Shown here in pieces: positions 27,676-34,947 of a DNA stretch of 64,000 nt. Positions within the stretch are counted from its first letter, which is position 1, and each line of letters starts with the position of its first letter. Location of the stretch: positions 186,001 through 250,000 of the forward strand of contig NZ_SPSB01000003.1 of the NCBI RefSeq assembly GCF_004571135.1, read 5' to 3'. A program made the position numbers and the translations under genes. The stretch is from Algoriphagus kandeliae. Its GTDB lineage: Bacteria; Bacteroidota; Bacteroidia; Cytophagales; Cyclobacteriaceae. The notes beneath the pieces are model-generated. The model had not been told where the DNA came from, did no database searches, and worked only from the letters and a program-made list of their open reading frames with translations.

Positions 27676-27708
27676 AGAAAGAAAATGGGGAACAGGAAAG
27701 TTCCCCAT
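27676..27708 (-). terminator. intrinsic terminator after the dehydrogenase lipoprotein gene
   Basis: A perfect 9-bp inverted repeat (ATGGGGAAC / GTTCCCCAT) with a 6-nt loop at 27685-27708. On the minus strand it is followed by a T-rich run (TTTCTTTCTT). Confidence 0.75.
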
Positions 27709-27712
27709 CGAC

Positions 27713-30367
27713 TTAGCGCTTGAAAAGAATTCGATCTAGATTGAAAGTATTCCAAATCGAAATCCCCGAATCTGTTCGCAAAACGAAATACAAATCCTGA
27801 ATCTCATTCGATTCCTGCAAATTGACAGTTACTGGGAAATATCCACTTTGTGCACCTTGTTGAAGTTCTCCTGTCTTACCCAAAATTGGGCCGTCGGAGC
27901 TTCCAGTCCGAATTTCCAAAACCCCTTTAATTCCAGCTGGATTAACCCAAAGTTGCAATTGCTTTATTCCAGATAAATCCACCTGATCCAAAGCAATCCA
28001 AGAGTCCTTTTCGGTATAACGGATAAAATTCAAGCCATTTGCATTGGCTTTGGCGGTATTTTTAAATCGATCTGCCGTGAACGCTTTTATTAATGGATTT
28101 CGTAAGACAAACTGCTCATTTCCTCTTAGAGGATCCATTCCATTTGCTCCTTGATCGGTATAATTAGCCTGAATCAAATAGTATCCTTCCGTATTTTCAG
28201 TTGGATCAAATCTGAAGGTTCCTTCAAGCGGTATTTTTTCTTTTCCAAAATCAGGATCTTCCAAGCCCAAAATAAAGTCGACCATCTGAGCAACTTGATC
28301 CTCAGGAAGATGAGTGTGCCCAGGCATGATTCGCTCGCCCCATACACCCCCACCTCCATTTCGGATTTTATCAATTAAATATGCTTTTGCTTCGCCTTGA
28401 CCTTTATACTTAGAAGACACATCTCGATAAGTAGGCCCCACTGATTCATTCTCGATAGCATGGCAGGCTTTACAACCTGCTTGAGTAATGAAATTTTCCC
28501 CAACAGAAACCTGCTCCTCTTGATGACCTGCTTGAATCAAATCATAACCTCCGGCAATGAAATCAATGGTAAAATCAATTTGTTCGGAATCAATGCTTCC
28601 ATCTTCTTTATCTGAAACCTGAACGGCGTAAGGAATCTCATCATTTTCAAAATAAAAGCTACGATTTCCATCCCACTGAATTGAAACTTCAGGGCGTTCA
28701 TTCCCAACTTGGATTTCTATAGAGGCATTGGCTTGCTTTCCTTCCAAGTCTTTCACCGTCAAAACCACCTGATAAGATCCAGGAGAATCAAAGGTATGAT
28801 TTGGATTCGGAGAAGAAACTTCAGGTGAACCATCCCCAAAATTCCACGAATAAGTCAGACTGTCCTGAGGATCAAAATCAATAGAACCTTCAGATGAAAA
28901 CTGAACCAATAGCGGAGCAGCTCCTGTTCGTTGACTTGCAGAAGCTTTGGCAACTGGTTGACGATTTCCCGGCGCAAACTCAATTTTGTAAAGCCCCGAA
29001 TCATCATTTTGCGCTCTCCAATAAGTTCCATATTCCAAAACATAGAGTGAACCATCTTTTGCAAACTGCATGTCTACTGGTTTCACAAATTGAGTGGAAG
29101 GCATAAAGCGCTCCATGGTATCGTATTCAAAATTCTCGGTAAGATTTACTGTAAAAACCCAATTTCGCATCCAATCGAAGATGAATAATTTTCCATTGTA
29201 ATATCCAGGAAAGCGAACATCCGACTTATCATAGTCTTCTCGGTAATAAACAGGTCCTGCCATGGCATTCCTTCCTCCTGTTTCGAGCATAGGAAACTCA
29301 ACTGACTCATCATACGGATACCAAATCAAAGCTGGCTGAGCCGGTGGCAGCTGCTCTAATCCGGTATTGTTTGGAGAAGTGTTAATTGGAGCTGCGGGAT
29401 CAAACTCAAAGAGGCTTTCCTGCGTAGCAAAGTCATACTTCCAATAGGGCTTATTATTTCCTACAAAATAAGGCCAACCATAAAAGCCTGGTTTTCTAGC
29501 CAAATTGATTTCATCATGGCCTTTTGGTCCCCGTCTCGCAGAATCAACAGAGGCATCAGGCCCCACTTCTCCCCAAAAAAGATTGCCATTATGCTGATCC
29601 AAGGATATCCGATAAGGGTTCCGATTACCCATCACGTAGATTTCAGGTCGGGTATTGGGTGTTCCGGGAGGAAATAAATTTCCTTCAGGAATGCTGTAGC
29701 TTCCATCTGCTTCAGGCTTAATTCGGATAATTGCCCCCCGTAAATCATTGGTGTTCCCAGAAGTCTTTTGTGCATCCACATTCGCAGGTCTATCCTGACG
29801 CTCGTCAATGGGATTGTAATTGTCAGATTCAAAAGGCGTGGTATCGTCTCCAGTAGAAAGGTATAGCAATCCATTGGCATCAAATTCGATGGAGCCGCCA
29901 GAATGACAACAACCTCTAAAAACCGGAATTTCTAAAATCACCTTTTCAGATTCTAAATCAAGACGGTTTTCCTTAAACTCAAATCGGGAAAGCCTATTGA
30001 CATCCGGAGAATAATCCAAGGGCGCATAGTAAAGGTAAATCCAATGATTCTGATTGAAATTAGGATCCTTTGCCAAACCCAGCAAACCATCTTCATGCTC
30101 TAGGTAGACATTCAATTCCCCAACTACGGTAGTCTCACCGGTAGCAGCCTCGTACAGTTTTAGCTTACCAGCTCGCTCAATAAAAAGTACATCCCCGTTA
30201 TCCATAACCTCCAACTCCATGGGTTCATTGAGTTTTTCAACTAGGGATATTTTGGTAAATCGACTTTCATCGGGTTTGATAGTCGCAAAAGGATCAACGT
30301 CTTTTGGGGCACAGCTCCAAATCATCCCCCAGCACACTAAAAGTGCTAAAGACAAGCGATTTTTCAT
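27713..30367 (-). CDS. multidomain lipoprotein: PQQ-type sugar dehydrogenase, PKD, cytochrome c and C-terminal carbohydrate-binding-like domain
   Basis: An 884-residue lipoprotein (signal ends MIWSC). Residues about 30-460 form a glucose/sorbosone dehydrogenase-like beta-propeller (GLLGLAKDPNFNQNHWIYLYY, GNRNPYRISLDQHNG). A PKD domain follows (about 465-555, YSWNFGDGSPEV), then a class I cytochrome c (CKACH haem site about 632; axial Met likely in RIMPGHTHLP), and a C-terminal domain of about 170 residues resembling CBM6-like jelly rolls (AKANANGLNFIRYTEKDSWIALDQVDLSG). It probably oxidises a sugar at the cell surface and passes electrons to its own haem. This layout is seen in secreted Bacteroidota enzymes, often without known substrate. 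Confidence 0.88.
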   Translation of the reverse strand: MKNRLSLALLVCWGMIWSCAPKDVDPFATIKPDESRFTKISLVEKLNEPMELEVMDNGDVLFIERAGKLKLYEAATGETTVVGELNVYLEHEDGLLGLAKDPNFNQNHWIYLYYAPLDYSPDVNRLSRFEFKENRLDLESEKVILEIPVFRGCCHSGGSIEFDANGLLYLSTGDDTTPFESDNYNPIDERQDRPANVDAQKTSGNTNDLRGAIIRIKPEADGSYSIPEGNLFPPGTPNTRPEIYVMGNRNPYRISLDQHNGNLFWGEVGPDASVDSARRGPKGHDEINLARKPGFYGWPYFVGNNKPYWKYDFATQESLFEFDPAAPINTSPNNTGLEQLPPAQPALIWYPYDESVEFPMLETGGRNAMAGPVYYREDYDKSDVRFPGYYNGKLFIFDWMRNWVFTVNLTENFEYDTMERFMPSTQFVKPVDMQFAKDGSLYVLEYGTYWRAQNDDSGLYKIEFAPGNRQPVAKASASQRTGAAPLLVQFSSEGSIDFDPQDSLTYSWNFGDGSPEVSSPNPNHTFDSPGSYQVVLTVKDLEGKQANASIEIQVGNERPEVSIQWDGNRSFYFENDEIPYAVQVSDKEDGSIDSEQIDFTIDFIAGGYDLIQAGHQEEQVSVGENFITQAGCKACHAIENESVGPTYRDVSSKYKGQGEAKAYLIDKIRNGGGGVWGERIMPGHTHLPEDQVAQMVDFILGLEDPDFGKEKIPLEGTFRFDPTENTEGYYLIQANYTDQGANGMDPLRGNEQFVLRNPLIKAFTADRFKNTAKANANGLNFIRYTEKDSWIALDQVDLSGIKQLQLWVNPAGIKGVLEIRTGSSDGPILGKTGELQQGAQSGYFPVTVNLQESNEIQDLYFVLRTDSGISIWNTFNLDRILFKR

Positions 30368-30464
30368 ACGAAAGGCTTTTTAGGTTTATTGAGGGGATAA
30401 GATAGGAAGGAATCCCCAAAGGAATAAACCAATGGTGGAAATGGAGGAAATTGCCTTTGGCATA

Positions 30465-31163
30465 TCACTCACTCATTAGCAAGCGATACCGCCACACTTC
30501 CCGTACTTGATCAATAGTTACCTCAAAAGGAGGGTAAATAGGGTTAGAGGAACAAAGTAAAAGCTGTTGATCAGCCTTGATACGATTGTAGGCGATTTTG
30601 AAAGTCACACCATCCTGCTCGGTGACGATCACGTAGCGCTCTCCATCTTTGATTGACATCCAGTCATCTACATATTCACAGATGATCCATGCTCCATCGG
30701 GAATCGGTAACATCGAATCTCCATCCACCTGAAATACCCGGTGTTTTTTATCCGTAGGCAAAAAGGGTAAAGAAAAGCGCGGTAATTCCGAGATAAATTC
30801 AGGATCTGCAAAACCAGCCAAATAACTTGCTTTGGCTCGCTGGGAAACGACTTCGATCAGCTCTCTCCCATCCGCATCCACGGTGGTTGAAAGAATCCTG
30901 AGTTTTCGTCCACGAAGAAATTTATCTGTTTCCAGCAATTCCCGGAGTTTGTATTCCGAATAAGAAGATAGATCTTCTTTGATCAGAATATCCAGAGAAA
31001 CACCAAAGTATTCAGAGATTTTCACCAGAGTTTCCAAAGGAGGCGTAATGGTGAGTTCGTACCCTGCTAATTTCGATCGAGAAATTGACAACCTATCTGC
31101 CAGTTCCTGCTGGGTTAAGTTTTTCTTTTTTCGGAGGAATTTGAGATTTGTATTAAGAAGCAT
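30465..31163 (-). CDS. XRE-family regulator with S24/LexA-like autoprotease domain
   Basis: A 232-residue protein. HTH at about 10-40 (NLTQQELADRLSISRSKLAGYE), then an S24 peptidase domain with Ser150 (VDGDSMLPI) and Lys189 (GVTFKIAYNRI). An Ala116-Gly117 pair (SYLAGFAD) lies at the LexA-like cleavage position: 34 residues before the Ser, which lies 39 before the Lys; E. coli LexA has 35 and 37. Self-cleavage in response to DNA damage is therefore plausible, as in HdiR-type regulators. Its likely target is dinB at 32350, beyond the repeat array. Confidence 0.9.
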   Translation of the reverse strand: MLLNTNLKFLRKKKNLTQQELADRLSISRSKLAGYELTITPPLETLVKISEYFGVSLDILIKEDLSSYSEYKLRELLETDKFLRGRKLRILSTTVDADGRELIEVVSQRAKASYLAGFADPEFISELPRFSLPFLPTDKKHRVFQVDGDSMLPIPDGAWIICEYVDDWMSIKDGERYVIVTEQDGVTFKIAYNRIKADQQLLLCSSNPIYPPFEVTIDQVREVWRYRLLMSE

Positions 31164-31207
31164 GTTTTTTAAACTTTTCTAGAATGACAATTGGTAAGAT
31201 CTTCTTT

Positions 31208-31702
31208 AAGATAGCTACGCAGATACTTTGTTAAGATAGCCCTATGGGCAGATAGACTATCTCGCTGAACGAAGTGAAGCATATCTTGGCGAAGCCATAT
31301 CTTATCTTTCTTATTTATTTCTTATTTCAAGATTCCTACACAGATACTTTTAAGATAGCCCTACGGGCAGATAGCATATCTCGCTGAACGAAGTGAAGCA
31401 TATCTTGGTGGAAGCCATATCTCATCTTTCTTATTTCAAGATAGCTACACAGATACCTTCTATGATAGTCCTGCGGGCAGATAGCATATCTCGCTGAACG
31501 AAGTGAAGCATATCTTGGCGAAGCCATATCTCATCTTTCTTATTTCAAGATAGCTACACAGATACCTTCTATGATAGTCCTGCGGGCAGATAGCATATCT
31601 CGCTGAACGAAGTGAAGCATATCTTGGCGAAGCCATATCTTATCTTTTTTATTTCAAGATAGCTATGCAGATAATTTTGAAGATAGCCCAATGGGCAGAT
31701 AC
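31208..31702. repeat. tandem array of about 109-bp hairpin-rich repeats (4 full copies and one half copy)
   Basis: Units start at 31208 (121 bp), 31329, 31438 and 31547 (109 bp each), with a half unit at 31656-31702. Copies 3 and 4 differ at only two bases; outer copies differ more. Each unit has, in + strand order: GCCC-TAC-GGGC, GATA-GCA-TATC, GCTGAACGAAGTGAAGC (a stem with a tandem G.A/A.G internal loop and a GAA loop), and TGGC-GAA-GCCA. The array begins 45 bp from the S24 regulator start and runs up to 1 bp short of the four-helix-bundle stop. Short reading frames across it are by-products of the repeat. It is not CRISPR: there are no unique spacers. Confidence 0.92.
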
Positions 31703-31703
31703 T

Positions 31704-32105
31704 CTACTTTGATAAGTCTTTATCTTTTGCCTCATAAGCAATTTTAATTTGATGATTTAATTTGATCTGAAGCTCCTTTGATGTAGTCTTGATCTCTTTG
31801 TATTCCTCTTCAGTTACAATTTTTCTCTCAAATCCCAAATCAATCCAATGCTCAACACTTTCTGATAGTGATGCTCTCGAGATATAGTAAAATCGAATTC
31901 TTTCTAAAAAATGGAATCTCGCATATCCTTCGGCGATATTGGCTCCCACAGAATCCATGGAACTCATCATTTGATTTCCCCAGGTTTTTCTCAATTGGTA
32001 ATCTAACCTTTGATAAATGATCCAAGCTAACGCAGAAAGTCTCCTTGATAAAACATAGATATCAAGCTCTTTGAGAGGAATGTAATTTGATTTTTTACTA
32101 CTCAT
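31704..32105 (-). CDS. four-helix-bundle protein (S23 / 23S rRNA intervening-sequence protein family)
   Basis: A 133-residue, predominantly helical protein with the family signature SVGANIAEGYARFHFLERIRFYYISRASLSESVEHW. Relatives include proteins encoded in 23S rRNA intervening sequences and the Avd protein of diversity-generating retroelements, a basic four-helix bundle that binds nucleic acid. The N-terminal third is Lys/Arg-rich. The gene sits inside a repeat unit: the half unit 31656-31702 is on one side and the missing half resumes at about 32122. This suggests gene and repeats form one element. The function is unproven; RNA binding is the best guess. Confidence 0.85.
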   Translation of the reverse strand: MSSKKSNYIPLKELDIYVLSRRLSALAWIIYQRLDYQLRKTWGNQMMSSMDSVGANIAEGYARFHFLERIRFYYISRASLSESVEHWIDLGFERKIVTEEEYKEIKTTSKELQIKLNHQIKIAYEAKDKDLSK

Positions 32106-32121
32106 GATCTCTTAAATCTTT

Positions 32122-32256
32122 TATCTCACTGAACGAAGTGAAGTATATCTGGCGCAGCCTATCTTCATTATATCAAGACAGCTACGCAGATATTTTTAAA
32201 GATAGCTCTGCGGGCAGATAGCATATCTCGCTGAACGAAGTGAAGCATATCTTTTT
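32122..32256. repeat. right-hand part of the hairpin repeat array
   Basis: Bases 32122-32172 supply the second half of the unit interrupted by the four-helix-bundle gene (TATCTCACTGAACGAAGTG, then a TGGC-GCA-GCC hairpin). A further unit begins at 32173 and stops after its GCTGAACGAAGTGAAGC hairpin at about 32256. Here the first hairpin reads GCTC-TGC-GGGC, which keeps pairing through a wobble on the + strand. Confidence 0.85.
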
Positions 32257-32313
32257 TACCATGACAACTTCCGCCACTTCCCTCTCCCAAATGTAAGAAT
32301 ATTGATTAAATTA

Positions 32314-32331
32314 TAAACATTATAATGTTTA
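32314..32331. promoter_or_regulatory. 18-bp perfect palindrome upstream of dinB, probable repressor operator
   Basis: TAAACATTATAATGTTTA is a perfect palindrome ending 18 bp before the dinB ATG. A site this symmetric and close to the start suits a dimeric repressor; the S24-type regulator encoded nearby is the obvious candidate. No equal copy was found ahead of the regulator gene itself. Confidence 0.6.
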
Positions 32332-32349
32332 AATAATTGACAAAAAACC

Positions 32350-33540
32350 ATGGAGGGGAAACGGAATATTGCGCATATGGATTTGGATACGTTTTTCGTG
32401 TCGGTGGAGCGGCTTTTTGACAGCAGGCTCAACGGAAAACCCATACTGATCGGAGGCTCGAGTGACCGTGGAGTGGTGGCTTCCTGCAGCTACGAGGCCA
32501 GGAGATTTGGCGTACACTCGGCCATGCCCATGCGGACAGCAAGGCAGCTTTGTCCCGAAGCAGTAATCGTTCGGGGAGATTTTGAAAAATACAGCCAAAA
32601 ATCCCACGAAGTCACTGAAATCATCAAGGAATCCGTCCCTCTTTTTGAGAAATCTTCCATCGATGAATTCTACATGGACCTTACAGGCATGGATCGATTT
32701 TTTGGCTGCTTCAAATTGGCTCATGAACTCCGACAGCGTATCATCAGGGAAACTGGACTTCCTATTTCTCTCGGACTGTCTGAAAACAAAACCGTCTCCA
32801 AAGTTGCCACGGGTGAAGCCAAGCCCAACAATGAAAAACAAGTTCCTTTCGGGCAGGAAAAGCCTTTCCTTGCTCCGCTCTCGGTACGTAAAATCCCCAT
32901 GATCGGTGAGAAAACCTCCCAAACCCTTTATAACATGGGAGTAAAAAAAGTACAGACACTACAACAAATGCCCTCCCAATTGTTGGAAGCGACCTTCGGA
33001 AAAAATGGAAAGATGATCTGGGAAAAGGCAAATGGAATCGACCGCAATCCAGTCATCCCCTACTCCGAAGCGAAATCTGTTTCCTCCGAAAACACCTTCG
33101 AAGAAGACACCATTGACGTGAAAATGCTAGAAGCGACCCTGGTGGCGATGACCGAGCAACTCGCTTCCAAGCTTAGACAAAAAGGCCAACTCACCGCCTG
33201 TGTAAGCGTGAAGATTCGCTATTCGGATTTTGAGACACATACCATGCAACAGCGAATCCCTTATACTTCGGCAGACCACAGCATATTGCCGATCGTGAAG
33301 GAACTCTTCCGTAAGCTGTACAGCCGTCGTCTGTTGATTCGCCTGATCGGAGTTCGTTTCAGCCACCTGGTCTATGGCAATTATCAAATCAATCTCTTCG
33401 AAGACACCCAAGAGCAAATCAACCTCTATCAAGCCCTCGACAAGCTAAACGTAAAATACGGTGACAAAACCGTCTGCCGGGCTGTGGCCATGGCCGTAGG
33501 AAGGAGAAGGTTCAATCCTTTTAATGGGATGGAGATATAA
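32350..33540 (+). CDS. dinB: DNA polymerase IV (Y family)
   Basis: A 396-residue Y-family polymerase. Catalytic acidic residues in HMDLDTFFVSVE and SSIDEFYMDLTG; fingers/palm motif GGSSDRGVVASCSYEARRFGVHSAM; little-finger domain about 230-350. A C-terminal clamp-binding motif is present (QINLF, about 366). It bypasses lesions with low fidelity during DNA repair. The gene looks more GC-rich than its neighbours by eye. It is probably controlled through the palindrome immediately upstream. The next gene is convergent. Confidence 0.94.
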   Translation: MEGKRNIAHMDLDTFFVSVERLFDSRLNGKPILIGGSSDRGVVASCSYEARRFGVHSAMPMRTARQLCPEAVIVRGDFEKYSQKSHEVTEIIKESVPLFEKSSIDEFYMDLTGMDRFFGCFKLAHELRQRIIRETGLPISLGLSENKTVSKVATGEAKPNNEKQVPFGQEKPFLAPLSVRKIPMIGEKTSQTLYNMGVKKVQTLQQMPSQLLEATFGKNGKMIWEKANGIDRNPVIPYSEAKSVSSENTFEEDTIDVKMLEATLVAMTEQLASKLRQKGQLTACVSVKIRYSDFETHTMQQRIPYTSADHSILPIVKELFRKLYSRRLLIRLIGVRFSHLVYGNYQINLFEDTQEQINLYQALDKLNVKYGDKTVCRAVAMAVGRRRFNPFNGMEI

Positions 33541-33604
33541 ATTAAGAATGAAAAATGAAGAGTAAGAAAACCAAAATCCCAATCAGAAAATATTGGTAAG
33601 ACAA

Positions 33605-33622
33605 AGTTCAATTAATTGAACT
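33605..33622. repeat. 18-bp perfect palindrome between convergent genes
   Basis: AGTTCAATTAATTGAACT, perfectly symmetric, 2 bp beyond the stop of the small membrane-protein gene and 64 bp past dinB. It is followed by no T-tract, so it is a weak terminator at best; a protein-binding site is possible. Confidence 0.5.
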
Positions 33623-33624
33623 AA

Positions 33625-33828
33625 TCAGGTTTTCCTCGCTTTGATCAATTTTTCGGCAAGCTCCATCAGCAACCAAAAAGTAAGAACAGAAAAAACCACC
33701 CATTCCTTGATCCCATAAGTTTCAACTCCATTCATAAAAATAATCTCGTAGAGGAATGCTGCCCAAATTAAGATCACAAGAAACAGCCATCCTCTCTTGA
33801 GGGATTTCTTTGCCTTTTTCTTTCCCAT
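33625..33828 (-). CDS. small two-helix membrane protein, unknown function
   Basis: A 67-residue protein with a Lys/Arg-rich N-terminus (MGKKKAKKSLKRG), two hydrophobic segments (about 14-32 and 42-58) and a basic tail. It is the last gene on the strand of the ABC/GntR operon, 49 bp after the beta-repeat protein, and may belong to it. No family recognised. Confidence 0.6.
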   Translation of the reverse strand: MGKKKAKKSLKRGWLFLVILIWAAFLYEIIFMNGVETYGIKEWVVFSVLTFWLLMELAEKLIKARKT

Positions 33829-33877
33829 AGGATTCCTATCAAATAGATAAAACTAAGATTAAATTTTTCCCTTAATC

Positions 33878-34582
33878 TCAATATTCTTCAATAGAAACCT
33901 TGGAATTTTCATCCTTCGTCAGATTCAATTCACCCAATTTTGTAGGTAAAATCACCTCAGACCTTCGGGCTAAATTTCCAGAAACATCCCCCATTTCTTT
34001 ATAAATTTCGGCTTTGCTTTGATCCAGATAAAGTTCTAAAGCTGGGATTTTCATAATCTGAAGCCTAGATTCATTTTTCCCCTCAAATCTAAGAAAACCA
34101 ACCCCATGATTTTCTTCCATAGTCAAATGCCCATGGTTTGCTTTCACAATTAAGCTATCAATACCAACTTCTTTAACACGAACTTCAGTAACATCCTTAA
34201 GAACAATGGATTTAATCGGTCCTACATGAATAGAAAATTTGCCGGTAGGTTTTTGCTTCATCCCTTTTACGAAGAGAGTATCATTTCGGACTTCATAAAA
34301 AAAGGGATCAGGATCTTCCAATAATTCTTCTCTTTCCCGAGAAAAATAGTACTTAGTATATTGTATAGTCCCTTCTTTTTGACGCTCAATTGAAACAACC
34401 CAAGAGTCTTGAATTGAAACGACCGAATAGCTCCCTAAAACCGGCCATTCTTTAACCTCGACTTTATCAAGAGTAGAAAAACCTCTCAGGCGGGAAAAAA
34501 AGAAAGAAATTACCAAAGTGACCATGATACTTAGCCAAGCAAAGGCCAAGAAAGAGTATACTATTTTATTACTTGTCTTCAT
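33878..34582 (-). CDS. membrane-anchored beta-rich protein, unknown (DUF2807-like)
   Basis: A 234-residue protein with one N-terminal hydrophobic segment (about 8-28) and then short repeated strand motifs (GPIKSIVLKDVTEVRVKEVG, HLTMEENHGVGFLRFEG) resembling the beta-helix head of DUF2807 proteins. Probably periplasmic and inner-membrane anchored. Its start overlaps the GntR gene by 14 bp, so it is part of that operon. The role is unknown; the context suggests a membrane-stress or export function. Confidence 0.7.
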   Translation of the reverse strand: MKTSNKIVYSFLAFAWLSIMVTLVISFFFSRLRGFSTLDKVEVKEWPVLGSYSVVSIQDSWVVSIERQKEGTIQYTKYYFSREREELLEDPDPFFYEVRNDTLFVKGMKQKPTGKFSIHVGPIKSIVLKDVTEVRVKEVGIDSLIVKANHGHLTMEENHGVGFLRFEGKNESRLQIMKIPALELYLDQSKAEIYKEMGDVSGNLARRSEVILPTKLGELNLTKDENSKVSIEEY

Positions 34583-34946
34583 TTTGATTTTCTTTGAGTT
34601 GATTGATAAGAGGTTGTAAATCAGCTAAAGTCAACTTGAGCACTTTTGCTTGATGCACAAGTTTGGGAAGTTCATCTTGGATGAATTGCGCTTTTTCATC
34701 TTTTGCAAGTCGCTGACGAGCTACATCTGAAATAAAGAATCCGATTCCTCTTCGGTTATCGATGATACCCTCCTGCTCCATCAGTGCATAGGTCCGCATT
34801 ACCGTATTCCGATTGACTTCAATATCTGCTGCTAGCTCCCTGACGGATGGAATTTTATCTCCTGGAATCAATTTTCCAGTAAGAATTTGGTCTACTAACC
34901 AATCGCGGATTTGAAGAAAGATGGTTTTGTGATCACTAAATTCCAT
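34569..34946 (-). CDS. GntR family regulator, YtrA-like
   Basis: A 125-residue protein with a winged HTH (GKLIPGDKIPSVRELAADIEVNRNTVMRTYALMEQEGIIDNRRGIGFFI) and only a short helical tail, the YtrA subfamily pattern that goes with ABC transporters. It is third in the ABC operon (1 bp after the permease). The 12-bp inverted repeat at 36631-36660 ahead of the operon is a strong candidate operator, so autorepression of the ABC operon is likely. Confidence 0.9.
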   Translation of the reverse strand: MEFSDHKTIFLQIRDWLVDQILTGKLIPGDKIPSVRELAADIEVNRNTVMRTYALMEQEGIIDNRRGIGFFISDVARQRLAKDEKAQFIQDELPKLVHQAKVLKLTLADLQPLINQLKENQNEDK

Positions 34947-34947
34947 C

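Noticed and set aside
31336-31527. 63-residue frame across the repeat array
   Set aside because: It is read from the repeat units themselves; its sequence just repeats their translation and has no protein-like independent composition.
31208-31702. Possible CRISPR array
   Set aside because: The whole 109-bp unit repeats with no unique spacers, and there are no cas genes nearby.
32329-32922. 197-residue frame opposite dinB
   Set aside because: It is the antisense shadow of the well-defined dinB gene and shows no motif of its own.
33605-33622. Terminator between dinB and the small membrane protein
   Set aside because: Perfect palindrome but no T-tract on either side; retained only as a repeat.
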